A stretch of 64,000 nucleotides of DNA from Paracoccaceae bacterium (GTDB lineage Bacteria > Pseudomonadota > Alphaproteobacteria > Rhodobacterales > Rhodobacteraceae): contig WRPH01000001.1 of NCBI GenBank assembly GCA_009773375.1, positions 120,337-184,336 of the forward strand, read 5' to 3'. Each line of letters opens with the position of its first letter. Positions within the stretch are counted from its first letter, which is position 1. Under the pieces are notes generated by a model. The model did not search any database. It saw only the letters and a program-made list of their open reading frames with translations, and had not been told where the DNA came from. The translations under genes were made by a program, and so were the position numbers. Positions 26,434 through 35,207 of this stretch are shown piece by piece.

Positions 26434-27296
26434 ATAACCGCAAGGGCATCCTTCTGATGATCGCCGCCGTCGCCGCCTTTGCGGTGCAGGATGGCTTTTC
26501 GCGGTATTTGGCGGGCCACTACAACACCTTGATGGTGGTGATGGTGCGCTACTGGGTCTTTGCGGCCTTCGTGATGCTGCTGGCGCTGCGCCGCCCTGAA
26601 GGGTTGCGCGCCGCCACCCGATCACGCCGGATGCCCGCGCATGTGCTGCGCGCGCTGCTGCTGGTGGCCGAGATCTGCATCATGGTTTACGGCTATACCC
26701 TGATCGGGCTGATCGAAAGCCATGCGGTGTTTTCGGTCTGCCCGCTGCTGGTCGTGGCGCTGTCCGGCCCGGTGCTGGGCGAAAAGCTGACCTGGCAGCG
26801 CTGGGCCGCCGTTGCAGCCGGTCTGGTTGGCGTGATCATCATCCTGCGCCCCGGATCGGGTCTGTTCAGCTGGCCCGCGCTGTTGCCGCTGATTTCGGCG
26901 CTGTTCTTTGCGATTTACGCCGTACTGACCCGGCTCACCAGCCGCGATGAGGCGTTCTTTCCCGCCTTTTTCTGGCCGCCGATGATCGGCGCGGGGGTGA
27001 TGACCCTGATCGGCCTGCCATTCTGGGAAAGCATCAGCGGCACCGACTGGCTCTACATGGCCGCCTATGCCGCAGTCGCGATTCTGGCAAACTGGCTGCT
27101 GCAAAAGACTTACGAGGCCGCCGAGGCGTCCTCCGTGCAGCCTTTCGCCTATTTCCACATTGTCTTTGCCTCGATGATCGGCCTGACCTTCTTTGCCGAA
27201 ACGCTTGCCCTGCCTGTGGTGTTTGGCACCGTGTTGATCGTTGCGGCGGGCATCTACGCCTTGTGGCACACCCACCGAACAGAGGCCGCAGCATGA
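26430..27296 (+). CDS. DMT family transporter (EamA), tandem copy 1
   Basis: A 288-aa inner-membrane protein with ten predicted helices in two EamA repeats. The GTG at 26430 overlaps the mnmD stop and yields MNNRKGILLMIAAVAAFAVQDG; the longer open frame to 26259 lies over mnmD. The next gene encodes a clear paralogue with the same segments (MVVMVRYWVFAAFVMLLA, LGEKLTWQRW). Family members export amino acids, nucleosides or other metabolites; the substrate cannot be predicted. Confidence 0.87.
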   Translation: MNNRKGILLMIAAVAAFAVQDGFSRYLAGHYNTLMVVMVRYWVFAAFVMLLALRRPEGLRAATRSRRMPAHVLRALLLVAEICIMVYGYTLIGLIESHAVFSVCPLLVVALSGPVLGEKLTWQRWAAVAAGLVGVIIILRPGSGLFSWPALLPLISALFFAIYAVLTRLTSRDEAFFPAFFWPPMIGAGVMTLIGLPFWESISGTDWLYMAAYAAVAILANWLLQKTYEAAEASSVQPFAYFHIVFASMIGLTFFAETLALPVVFGTVLIVAAGIYALWHTHRTEAAA

Positions 27297-28192
27297 GCCC
27301 GATGAAGGCAACCCAGAACACCCGCAAAGGCATCTGGCTGATGGCAGGGTCCGCCGCGATCTTTGCGCTGCAAGACGGCGTGTCGCGGCATCTGGGCAGC
27401 AATTACAGCGTCTATATGGTGGTGATGATCCGCTTTTGGGTCTTCGCCGCTTTTGTCATGCTGCTGGCCGCCCGCGCCCCCGGAGGGCTGCGCGCCGCGA
27501 TCCATACCAAACACCCCTACCTGCAAGCCGCGCGCGGCCTGATCCTGATCGTCGAGGTGGCGATCATGGTTGTCGCCTTCGTCAAGCTTGGCCTGATCGA
27601 GACTCATGCCATCTTTGCCTGCACCCCGTTGCTGGTCGCGGCGCTGTCTGGCCCGATCCTGGGCGAAAAGGTCGGCTGGCGTCGCTGGAGCGCAATTGCG
27701 GTCGGGTTTTCGGGCGTGCTGATCATTCTGCAACCGGGCATGACGGTGTTTTCACCTTGGGCGATCATCCCGCTGGTTTCGGCGTTTCTGTTTGCGCTTT
27801 ACGGGTTGTTGACCCGCTATGTCGCGCGCCAGGATGCGGCCTCGGTCAGCTTCTTCTGGATCGGCGTCGTCGGGGCTATCGCCATCACCCCGTTCGGGCT
27901 GTGGCACTGGACGCCAATGTCATCCGGCGATTGGCTGTTCATGGCAACGCTGTGCTGCACCGCGATCATCGGCCACGGCTTGCTGATCAAGGCTTATGCG
28001 GTGGCAGAAGCGTCGGTGCTGCAACCGCTTGCTTACCTGCAACTGGTCTTCATCGCGCTGGAGGGCGTATTCTGGTTCGGTGAAAGCCTGCGCCTGAACG
28101 TCGCCATCGGCACGCTGGTCGTGGTCTCGGCCAGCCTGTTTACGCTGTGGCGGCAATGGGTGACCTCGCGATCGATCACCCCGACCGTCTAA
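27293..28192 (+). CDS. DMT family transporter (EamA), tandem copy 2
   Basis: A 299-aa ten-helix EamA exporter. The ATG at 27293 overlaps the stop of copy 1 (ATGA), so the pair is translationally coupled. Shared segments with copy 1 include RKGIxLM, ALQDG, MVVMIRFWVFAAFVMLLA, ALSGPILGEK and AEASVLQPLAY, placed alike along both proteins. This indicates tandem duplication with divergence. The two might work as a heterodimer, which some paired DMT proteins do; this is inferred. Confidence 0.88.
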   Translation: MSPMKATQNTRKGIWLMAGSAAIFALQDGVSRHLGSNYSVYMVVMIRFWVFAAFVMLLAARAPGGLRAAIHTKHPYLQAARGLILIVEVAIMVVAFVKLGLIETHAIFACTPLLVAALSGPILGEKVGWRRWSAIAVGFSGVLIILQPGMTVFSPWAIIPLVSAFLFALYGLLTRYVARQDAASVSFFWIGVVGAIAITPFGLWHWTPMSSGDWLFMATLCCTAIIGHGLLIKAYAVAEASVLQPLAYLQLVFIALEGVFWFGESLRLNVAIGTLVVVSASLFTLWRQWVTSRSITPTV

Positions 28193-28204
28193 CGCCCAGA
28201 CTGT

Positions 28205-30157
28205 CTAGCGTCCCGTCAGTTCGGCGGTCAGCCGCACCGGCCCCGCCTGCCCTTTCAGCCGCGCGCGATAGATCACCACGCCTTCGGATACCCGCATCAC
28301 ATAGGTCCGGGTTTCGCTGAACGGAATCATCTCGACCCAATCCACCACATCAACCGCCGCGCTGCGCGGATCGCCAAACTGCGCGATCCACTTGCGCGGC
28401 CGCCCCGGCCCGGCATTATAGCCTGAAGCGATCAGTGCCACCGCAGGGCCGAACTCTTCGGCCATATGGCCCAGATAGGCAGCCCCCATCCGCACGTTGA
28501 ACGCCGGGTCAGAAATCAGCCGCCCCGCCGAAGATTGCTCGCCCAGCTTCTTCGCCACCTGTTCCGCCGTCGCAGGCAAAACCTGCATCAACCCGCGCGC
28601 ACCCGCCTTGCTTTGCGCGCTGGGATCAAATTCACTTTCCCGGCGCGAGATGGATAGCGCCAGCGCGCGGCTGACCGGCAGATTATCCGGCACGAATTCC
28701 GGCACCGGATAATAGGCGCGCGGCAGGATCAGCCCCCGCTCTGCCGCCGCCTTGCCGATCAACACCGCGATATGCGGCTCGTTCATCCGCAAAGCCAGAT
28801 CGGCCAGCTGTTCCAATTCGGTGCCGTCCAGACTTTCCGCCAGATGCAGGAAGAACCGTTTTGCCAAAGTCCGGTCGCCCGCCTCGGCCAAGGCCATCCC
28901 GGCCGCCAAAACCGAACTACCCGCAAAGCCAGAACTGCGCCACCCCGGCCCCGGTTCGCCCACACTCACCAAGGCAGGGTCCAGCGGCAGGCCGATCTTT
29001 TCCGACGCCAGCATGCCGTAATAGGCCGTCTGGTTCCGCGCCGCCCGCGCATAGGCCGCATCCGCGCCGGCCTTGTCGCCCTTGGCCTCCAGCGCGCGGC
29101 CCATCCAATATTCCGCCCGCGCGACCGAGATCGGCGTTGCCACCGCCTCTTTCAGATGCGCGAAATGCTTGACCGCACTGTCAGGATCACCCAGCTTGCG
29201 CAGCGCGATAAACCCGGCCAGAAACTCCAGATCGACATAGGTGTCGCCTGCGCTCAGCTGATGGTTCGCTGCCACCCGCAAGGCGGTTTGCGCATCACCC
29301 TGCCGCATCAAGATCCGTGCCAGATCGGCCCGGCGTTTGGCCCATGCCTGTGGGTCGCCCAAGGCGGCGGCAGTTTTGCTGCGCTCCAGAATCAAGCTGG
29401 CAGCATCGTCATAGCGATCCGCCCGCATCCGGAAACCAAAGCGTTCAAACGCCAGACCCGGATCATCCACCAGTGCTTGCGGCACCGCCTCGACCAGGGC
29501 CACCGCCTTGGGGCTGTCGTCCCGCAGCGCCATCCGCGCCAAGGCCAGCGCCTGCCAATCCTTCGACACCCGCGGCAACATCCGCTGCGCTTCGGCTTTG
29601 CGGCCACTGTCCCACAGAATGTGGTCCAGCCGCACTTCATGCGCCACCCGCAACGCAGCCCCCATCAAGGCCAGCATCGCGTCTTCGTCTTCGGCCTCGA
29701 ATTTCAGCGTCGTCCAGGCCCGGAAGGCTTCGGCCTCGGCATCAGCCTGCTTGCCCAAAGTCAGCAAAGCCGACACCAGCGCCACCGCGCCCTTGCCGGT
29801 CTTTGGTTTGCCCGCACCGAAATAGGCCAGCACCCGCGCCGGATCGGTAGACCGCGCCACCGCCACCTCGCCCTTTTCCTTCAGCAAGGTCAGTCCCGGC
29901 CAATCCGGCCTGCGCGCCAGAAAGCCTTCGTAGGCGCCCAGCTTGCCCTGACCGTCGCGCAGCCATTGCCACAAGATCACCTCGCCGCCAACCGCCCCCG
30001 CGCCTTGCGCCGCCGTCAGCGCAGCGGGCCAATCACCAGCGCCCGCCGCCCGCAACGCATCACGCAGCGCCGTGGCTTCGTCCGCCCGCGCCATGCCAGA
30101 AATCAGGATCGAAACACCGAGTGTGACCGCTTTTGCGATCTTCATTAGTCTGCTCAT
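28205..30157 (-). CDS. Soluble lytic murein transglycosylase
   Basis: A 650-aa periplasmic enzyme that cleaves peptidoglycan glycan strands to 1,6-anhydromuropeptides. A signal peptide (MKIAKAVTLGVSILISGMARA) follows a few N-terminal residues. Residues ~30-450 form the helical superhelix of the Slt70 type. The C-terminal SLT domain has the catalytic Glu in ISRRESEFDPSAQSKAG, then GLMQVLPATA and SGYNAGPGR. I used ATG 30157; the frame opens at 30199. It is divergent from dapA. Confidence 0.93.
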   Translation of the reverse strand: MSRLMKIAKAVTLGVSILISGMARADEATALRDALRAAGAGDWPAALTAAQGAGAVGGEVILWQWLRDGQGKLGAYEGFLARRPDWPGLTLLKEKGEVAVARSTDPARVLAYFGAGKPKTGKGAVALVSALLTLGKQADAEAEAFRAWTTLKFEAEDEDAMLALMGAALRVAHEVRLDHILWDSGRKAEAQRMLPRVSKDWQALALARMALRDDSPKAVALVEAVPQALVDDPGLAFERFGFRMRADRYDDAASLILERSKTAAALGDPQAWAKRRADLARILMRQGDAQTALRVAANHQLSAGDTYVDLEFLAGFIALRKLGDPDSAVKHFAHLKEAVATPISVARAEYWMGRALEAKGDKAGADAAYARAARNQTAYYGMLASEKIGLPLDPALVSVGEPGPGWRSSGFAGSSVLAAGMALAEAGDRTLAKRFFLHLAESLDGTELEQLADLALRMNEPHIAVLIGKAAAERGLILPRAYYPVPEFVPDNLPVSRALALSISRRESEFDPSAQSKAGARGLMQVLPATAEQVAKKLGEQSSAGRLISDPAFNVRMGAAYLGHMAEEFGPAVALIASGYNAGPGRPRKWIAQFGDPRSAAVDVVDWVEMIPFSETRTYVMRVSEGVVIYRARLKGQAGPVRLTAELTGR

Positions 30158-30313
30158 CCCCGGATTCTGCCCCAAGCCCCGGATTCTCACAACCCACAAG
30201 GCTGTTATCCCGGCAATTCACCGCCCATGCTTGGCAAACCGCAGAACGCCGGTTAGGAAAGGCGCGTTTACAACCGGGCGACTCATACCGCCCACAGACA
30301 GGAGAAGCGCACC

Positions 30314-31186
30314 ATGATCAAAGGGTCCATTCCCGCACTGGTTACGCCGTTCAAAGACGGTGAACTCGATCTGGTGACGCTGAAGAAACTTGTCGAATGG
30401 CACATCGCCGAGGGTTCGACGGGTCTGGTTCCGGTCGGCACCACCGGCGAAAGCCCGACGCTTTCGCACGAGGAACACCAGAAGGTGATCGAAGTGGTGG
30501 TGCAAACCGCCGCAGGCCGGGTGCCGGTGATCGCCGGGGCCGGGTCGAACAATACCGTGGAAGGCATCTCGCTGATCCGCTTCGCCGAAAAGGTCGGCGC
30601 TGATGCCGCGCTGGTGGTGACGCCCTATTACAACAAGCCCACCCAGGCCGGGCTGATCGCGCATTACACCGCGCTGCACGATTGCTGCAATCTGCCGATC
30701 GTGATCTACAACATCCCCGGCCGTTCCGTGGTCGATATGTCGCCCGAAACCATGGGGACGCTGGCGAAACTGCCGCGCATCATCGGCGTCAAGGACGCCA
30801 CTGGCAAAATCGAGCGTGTCTCGATGCAACGTGCCTCTTGTGGTGCCGATTTCATCCAGCTTTCCGGTGAAGACGCCACCGCCTTGGGCTTCAACGCGCA
30901 TGGCGGCGTCGGCTGCATTTCGGTCACCGCCAACGTCGCACCGCGCCTGTGTGCGGAATTCCAGGCGGCGACGCTTGCCGGTGACTACGCCAAAGCGCTG
31001 GAGTATCAAGACCGTCTGATGCCGCTGCACGAGGCCATCTTCATCGAGCCGGGTCTTGCTGGTGCCAAATACGGCCTGTCGCTGCTGGGCCTGTGCAGCG
31101 AAGACGTGCGGCTGCCGCTGCTCACACTGACCGAGCCGACCAAGGCCCGCATCAAGGCGGCGATGCAGCACGCTGGTCTGATTTAA
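30314..31186 (+). CDS. dapA: 4-hydroxy-tetrahydrodipicolinate synthase
   Basis: A 290-aa Schiff-base aldolase that condenses pyruvate with aspartate semialdehyde in lysine/DAP synthesis. The N-terminal signature [16 protein letters not shown] and [14 protein letters not shown] are present; the catalytic Tyr is in [11 protein letters not shown] and the Schiff-base Lys in [20 protein letters not shown] lies upstream of the ATG. An 83-bp inverted-repeat element begins 3 bp after its stop. Confidence 0.97.
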   Translation: MIKGSIPALVTPFKDGELDLVTLKKLVEWHIAEGSTGLVPVGTTGESPTLSHEEHQKVIEVVVQTAAGRVPVIAGAGSNNTVEGISLIRFAEKVGADAALVVTPYYNKPTQAGLIAHYTALHDCCNLPIVIYNIPGRSVVDMSPETMGTLAKLPRIIGVKDATGKIERVSMQRASCGADFIQLSGEDATALGFNAHGGVGCISVTANVAPRLCAEFQAATLAGDYAKALEYQDRLMPLHEAIFIEPGLAGAKYGLSLLGLCSEDVRLPLLTLTEPTKARIKAAMQHAGLI

Positions 31187-31189
31187 GCT

Positions 31190-31272
31190 TTCATCTTGGC
31201 GCAAATATCCCCGCCGGAGGCTCTGGCCGCAGCGCCGGGTGCCTCCGGCGGGGATATTTGAACCAAGATGAA
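31190..31272. repeat. 83-bp inverted-repeat element after dapA
   Basis: The arms are TTCATCTTGG plus a 20-bp GC-rich segment (31202-31221) and its exact complement (31241-31260) plus CCAAGATGAA. Only 2 nt inside each arm fail to pair, and the loop is 19 nt. The arms contain AAATATCCCCGCCGG/CGGCGGGGATATTT, the same core as the repeats at 24309 and 36399. No U tract follows, but the hairpin could still end dapA transcription. Confidence 0.75.
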
Positions 31273-31286
31273 TGGAAAGACTCGCC

Positions 31287-32147
31287 ATGACCGATAACCT
31301 GCGCGGCAGCCTGTATATGACCGCCGCAATGGTTGGCTTCGCGCTGGAAGATGCCTTTCTGAAAGCCGCCAGCCGCCAGGTTCCGGTGGGCGAGGCGATC
31401 CTGATCATTGGCCTTGTCGGCATCGCGGTCTTCGCAGGCCTTGCCCTGCGCGCGGGCCAACCGCCGATCCCCGCCGCGATGTTCAGCCGCACCATGGCGC
31501 TGCGTTCAGGGTTCGAGATCACCGGCAGACTGTTCTACGCTCTCGCCATCGCGCTGACGCCGATTTCTGTCGCCTCGGCGATCCTGCAAGCCACGCCTTT
31601 GGTCGTCGTGCTGGGGGCCGCGCTGATTTTTGGCGAGCGCGTCGGGCTGAAACGCTGGCTGCTGATCCTGCTTGGTTTCGCCGGAGTGCTGATCATCCTG
31701 CGCCCCGGTCTTGACGGCTTTTCCGCGCTGTCCCTGCTGGCGCTGGTCGCCATGGCCGGTTTCGCAGGCCGCGACCTTGCGACCCGTGCCGCCCCGCCCG
31801 CGCTGTCAAACGCCCAACTTGGCGTCACCGGCTTTGTCATGCTGACCCTGTCAGGCGTGATCATCCTTGCCGTCGGCGGCGGCGCCAGCCTGCCCGCGCC
31901 GCAAACGCTGCTGCTGCTTGCCGGAGCCGCGACCTTCGGCATCAGCGCCTATGCCGCGCTGACCACTGCCATGCGGGTGGGCGAGGTCGCCGTCGTCACC
32001 CCGTTCCGCTACACTCGGCTCTTGTTTGCCATGGTGCTCGGCATCGCCGCCTTTGGCGAGCGCCCCGACGCCGCCACCCTGCTCGGTTCGGCCATAATCG
32101 TCGCCTGTGGCGTCCTGATCCTGACGCAAAACCGCCGAATCAGCTGA
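31287..32147 (+). CDS. DMT family transporter (EamA), third copy
   Basis: A 286-aa EamA-type exporter with ten hydrophobic helices (MTDNLRGSLYMTAAMVGFALEDAFLKAA...). It is more divergent from the tandem pair at 26430/27293 than those are from each other. I chose ATG 31287; ATG 31272 lies in the inverted repeat and has no ribosome site. It lies between dapA and the Hint-domain gene. Substrate is unknown. Confidence 0.85.
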   Translation: MTDNLRGSLYMTAAMVGFALEDAFLKAASRQVPVGEAILIIGLVGIAVFAGLALRAGQPPIPAAMFSRTMALRSGFEITGRLFYALAIALTPISVASAILQATPLVVVLGAALIFGERVGLKRWLLILLGFAGVLIILRPGLDGFSALSLLALVAMAGFAGRDLATRAAPPALSNAQLGVTGFVMLTLSGVIILAVGGGASLPAPQTLLLLAGAATFGISAYAALTTAMRVGEVAVVTPFRYTRLLFAMVLGIAAFGERPDAATLLGSAIIVACGVLILTQNRRIS

Positions 32148-32351
32148 ACCACGCTGCGGATTGTTGCTTAACGAAGACATAATCCGTCGCCGATCCCGAA
32201 GGTTCAGCCCGGCAGAACCGGCCATTGTTTCCGCGCATTCACCAATGCCAAAGCCTCGCCGCGCGCGTGTCGAAAAAATGGCAAATTTCGGGTGCTTCTT
32301 TGTCAGCAGGCACACACAAACGCCACACAGATTAACCCGGAGGATAACCCC

Positions 32352-32942
32352 ATGTTTATGCAAGATATTACCCGCAATGCGACCAGCTTCTCTGCCGTGG
32401 AAGCCCTGTTCGCCCCGGTCACCACCGGCCTTGTTGCAGGCACTTTGCTGGAAACCAGCAGCGGCTGGCAGCCAATTGAGGCGCTGGCGGTCGGCGATTG
32501 TGTCCAAACTCTGGATGGCGGCCTTGCCCGCATCCTGCACCTTGACCGCCGCACCCTGCGCCCCGAGGTGGAAACCGCCCTGCTGATGTTGCCCGGTGGC
32601 CAGTATGATGCCTGCTCGGATCTGCTGTTGTTGCCCGGTCAGCACCTGCTGATCGACACGCTGGATGATGAAGCGATGCAAGGCGCACCGTTTGCGATGT
32701 TCCCGGCGCAGGCGCTTGCCGGGCCGAACGTCCGCCGCCATTACGCTCCGAAAGCGGTGGACATCATCACCCCGCTGTTTGCCGATGAGGAAATCGTCTA
32801 CGTCAACACCGGCGTCTTGCTGCATTGCCCCGGTGTCACCGATGGCGCAGGCCGTTACCCGGAAGACAGCTTCTTCCCGCGCCTTGATGCCGTTGCCGCC
32901 CGCGCTTTCCTTGCCCGCCGGAGCGCCCGACTTGCAGCCTGA
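32352..32942 (+). CDS. Orphan Hint-domain protein
   Basis: A 196-aa protein that is almost entirely a Hint (hedgehog/intein) domain of the Rhodobacterales Hint_2 type. Block A reads GLVAGTLLETSSGWQPIEALAVGDCVQTLDGG, where the residue at the usual splice-junction Cys is a Gly/Thr, and LLLLPGQHLLI matches the PxHxL-like block B region. There is no signal peptide and no attached passenger domain. The start is fixed by CGGAGGATAA upstream of ATG 32352. Many family members sit at the end of secreted calcium-binding proteins; the role of stand-alone copies is unknown. Confidence 0.75.
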   Translation: MFMQDITRNATSFSAVEALFAPVTTGLVAGTLLETSSGWQPIEALAVGDCVQTLDGGLARILHLDRRTLRPEVETALLMLPGGQYDACSDLLLLPGQHLLIDTLDDEAMQGAPFAMFPAQALAGPNVRRHYAPKAVDIITPLFADEEIVYVNTGVLLHCPGVTDGAGRYPEDSFFPRLDAVAARAFLARRSARLAA

Positions 32943-32964
32943 TCCCCAACGCAGAGGCGGCGCG

Positions 32965-33411
32965 TCAACGGCTCCGCTTCTGCCGGGTATCCCATTGCCC
33001 CAGCCGCACCTGACGCAGCCCTTCAATCAGCAGCGCCGTCAGCAAGCCGAAGTTCAGAAAGCCATTCGCCGCCTCCATCCCGGCCAGCAACCGCCATTCC
33101 GGGTGTAGCAGCACATCGCCAAAACCCAGCGTCGTATAACTGACCAAAGAGAAATACACCGCCTCTTCCAGCGTCGCAAAAATTCCCAGCCCGCGATAGG
33201 CCAAGGCCCAGACCCAGACACCCGCAGTCACCACGCCCAACACCCACAGCGACACCCCCGCCAGCAACACCACCAGCTTGGGCCGATGCGGTTCGCGCAG
33301 CAACCATTGATGCGCGCGCACCAACAGCCCCTCCAGCACCATCGCAGCAATCGCGGACAAGGTGATATTCACCAGCAAAAGCGCTGTGCCGACCGCAATC
33401 TGAAGGAACAT
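32965..33411 (-). CDS. Potassium-channel-like protein (Ion_trans_2)
   Basis: A 148-aa membrane protein. Two N-terminal hydrophobic segments (residues 5-33 and 45-70) come first, then the pore helix and selectivity filter SYTTLGFGD (residues ~90-98) and a last helix [21 protein letters not shown] is a variant of the K+ filter TVGYGD. It lacks an RCK or cyclic-nucleotide domain. It is convergent with the Hint gene and divergent from smpB. Confidence 0.85.
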   Translation of the reverse strand: MFLQIAVGTALLLVNITLSAIAAMVLEGLLVRAHQWLLREPHRPKLVVLLAGVSLWVLGVVTAGVWVWALAYRGLGIFATLEEAVYFSLVSYTTLGFGDVLLHPEWRLLAGMEAANGFLNFGLLTALLIEGLRQVRLGQWDTRQKRSR

Positions 33412-33463
33412 TCCCGCCCCGCTTCTGGACTCTGGCCGCCACCTCGCCTATCTCGGGCGCATC

Positions 33464-33949
33464 ATGGCAGAGAAATCCGATCCAAATTCCAAACTGATCG
33501 CCGAAAACCGGCGCGCTCGTTTCGATTACCATATCGAATGGGATCTGGAAGCAGGCATCATGCTGCACGGGTCAGAAGTGAAGTCGCTGCGCAAGGGCGG
33601 CTCAAACATCGCCGAAAGCTATGCCAACGTCGAAGGCGGCGAACTGTGGTTGATCAACAGCTATATCGCGCCCTATCTGCAAGCCTCGCTGTTCCCGCAC
33701 GATGAACGTCGTCGCCGCAAGCTGCTGGTTTCCAAGAAAGAACTGTCGCGGCTGTGGAATGCCATTGGCCGCGAAGGCATGACCATCGTGCCGCTGAAGA
33801 TGTATTTCAACGACCGCGGCATGGTGAAGATCAAGCTGGGCGTCGCCAAGGGCAAAAAGCTGGCAGACAAGCGCGAAACCAGCGCAAAACGTGATTGGGA
33901 TCGGCAAAAATCCCGGATCATGAAGCAAGGACTGAAGGGCAACTTCTAA
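33464..33949 (+). CDS. smpB: SsrA-binding protein SmpB
   Basis: A 161-aa RNA-binding protein that delivers tmRNA to stalled ribosomes. The family core is complete: [29 protein letters not shown], then [24 protein letters not shown], and the C-terminal basic tail with [19 protein letters not shown]. No tmRNA gene is in this window. The ribosome binding site before ATG 33464 is weak. Confidence 0.96.
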   Translation: MAEKSDPNSKLIAENRRARFDYHIEWDLEAGIMLHGSEVKSLRKGGSNIAESYANVEGGELWLINSYIAPYLQASLFPHDERRRRKLLVSKKELSRLWNAIGREGMTIVPLKMYFNDRGMVKIKLGVAKGKKLADKRETSAKRDWDRQKSRIMKQGLKGNF

Positions 33950-34084
33950 GCGCCCAGCCAAATACGTCGCCACAGGGCCACCGTTTCCACAGAACTCCCC
34001 CTGCCTGCACCGGCAGCCGCAAGCCAGAACATGCCCGCGCCGCAACGCTCGGCACCCGGCAGCCATGGAGCGAGGAACATGGAT

Positions 34085-34189
34085 ATGAACCTGATCATTC
34101 GGCTGATCGAAGGTGCTTGGCGGCAGGCGGCGGCATGGATCTGGCATCAATCATTGGCTCGGTTGCTTCGGGCGGCGGCGGTGCGCTGA
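34085..34189 (+). CDS. Micro-ORF, 34 aa
   Basis: MNLIIRLIEGAWRQAAAWIWHQ begins a 34-residue basic, amphipathic peptide ending in LLRAAAVR. A GAGGA sequence lies eight bases before ATG 34085; an alternative ATG at 34079 sits too close to it. The ORF overlaps the next micro-ORF by 55 bases in another frame. I do not recognise it; it could be a leader peptide, a small membrane-binding peptide, or chance. Confidence 0.3.
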   Translation: MNLIIRLIEGAWRQAAAWIWHQSLARLLRAAAVR

Positions 34190-34233
34190 TGGCGGTGCCG
34201 GGCGTTGTCAAAAACATACTGGACAAGAAGTAA
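34135..34233 (+). CDS. Micro-ORF, 32 aa, Gly-rich hydrophobic
   Basis: ATG 34135 opens a 32-aa peptide, MDLASIIGSVASGGGGALM followed by AVPGVVKNILDKK. It has a hydrophobic, glycine-rich middle and a basic C-terminus, like a small membrane-inserting peptide. Its start lies inside the previous micro-ORF, so it would depend on coupled translation. A weak GC stem (GCGCGGG/CCCGCGC, 34241-34268) follows. Identity unknown. Confidence 0.35.
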   Translation: MDLASIIGSVASGGGGALMAVPGVVKNILDKK

Positions 34234-34342
34234 TATTCTTGCGCGGGCACCCGCTGTCGCACCCGCGCTCCCTTGCCTGCCCGCGCCCTTCGGTTTAACT
34301 GCTTCGGCATCCCTGCCCAGCAGATCAAGAGAGGCGCCGCGC

Positions 34343-35203
34343 ATGACCCCCTCCCCCACCGATGACCCCAAAACGCTGGTCTCCACCGATTGGCTGGCCG
34401 CGCATCTGAAAGACCCCGACCTGAGAGTGATCGACGCCAGCTGGTATCTGCCCGACGCAGGCCGCGATGCCAAAGCCGAATATGCCGCCGCCCATATCCC
34501 CGGCGCGCGGTTCTTCGATATTGATGAGATCACCGACCAGCGCTCGAACCTGCCGCATATGGCCCCGCCGCCCGAGAAGTTCATCAGCCGCCTGCGCGCG
34601 ATGGGCATCGGCGATGGGCATCAGGTGGTGATCTACGACGGCGCAGGCCTGTTTTCCGCCGCGCGCGTCTGGTGGACTTTCCGGCTGATGGGCAAAACCG
34701 ATGTGGCCGTGCTGGATGGTGGCCTGCCGAAATGGCGTGCCGAGGGCCGCGAGATCGAAGACATGCCGCCGATCCTGCGCGACCGCCACATGACTGTTTC
34801 CCGGCAGAACCATCTGGTGAAAGACGTCACGCAAGTCGCCCATGCCGCCAAACTGGGCGAGGCCGAAATCCTCGACGCCCGCCCTGCCGCCCGCTTCAAG
34901 GGCGAAGCACCCGAGCCGCGCCCCGGTCTGCGCGGCGGCCATATTCCCGGATCAAAGAACATCCCGTTCAGCACGCTGCTGAACGCCGATGGCACGATGA
35001 AATCCCCCGATGCCCTGCGCGCAAGCTTTGAGGCCGCAGGTGTGACCCTGTCAAAACCCGTGATCACCACCTGCGGGTCGGGCGTGACCGCCGCCGTTCT
35101 CAGCCTCGCACTGGAACGCATCGGCCACCGCAACCATGCGCTCTATGACGGCTCGTGGGCCGAATGGGGCATGTACGATGACCTCGCGGTCGAAAAAGGA
35201 TAA
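34343..35203 (+). CDS. sseA: 3-mercaptopyruvate sulfurtransferase
   Basis: A 286-aa tandem-rhodanese enzyme. The first domain (residues ~10-135) includes VIDASWYLP; the second carries the catalytic loop TTCGSGVTAAVLSLAL, with CGSG[VT]TA marking mercaptopyruvate rather than thiosulfate preference. It moves sulfur from 3-mercaptopyruvate to acceptors. ATG 34343 gives the usual length; the open frame from 34205 covers the spacer. The aminotransferase gene follows after 4 nt. Confidence 0.93.
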   Translation: MTPSPTDDPKTLVSTDWLAAHLKDPDLRVIDASWYLPDAGRDAKAEYAAAHIPGARFFDIDEITDQRSNLPHMAPPPEKFISRLRAMGIGDGHQVVIYDGAGLFSAARVWWTFRLMGKTDVAVLDGGLPKWRAEGREIEDMPPILRDRHMTVSRQNHLVKDVTQVAHAAKLGEAEILDARPAARFKGEAPEPRPGLRGGHIPGSKNIPFSTLLNADGTMKSPDALRASFEAAGVTLSKPVITTCGSGVTAAVLSLALERIGHRNHALYDGSWAEWGMYDDLAVEKG

Positions 35204-35207
35204 ACCA

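Noticed and set aside
34085..34233. Type I toxin-antitoxin locus
   Set aside because: The peptides are small and hydrophobic, but I see no divergent antisense RNA promoter, so the claim is not supported.
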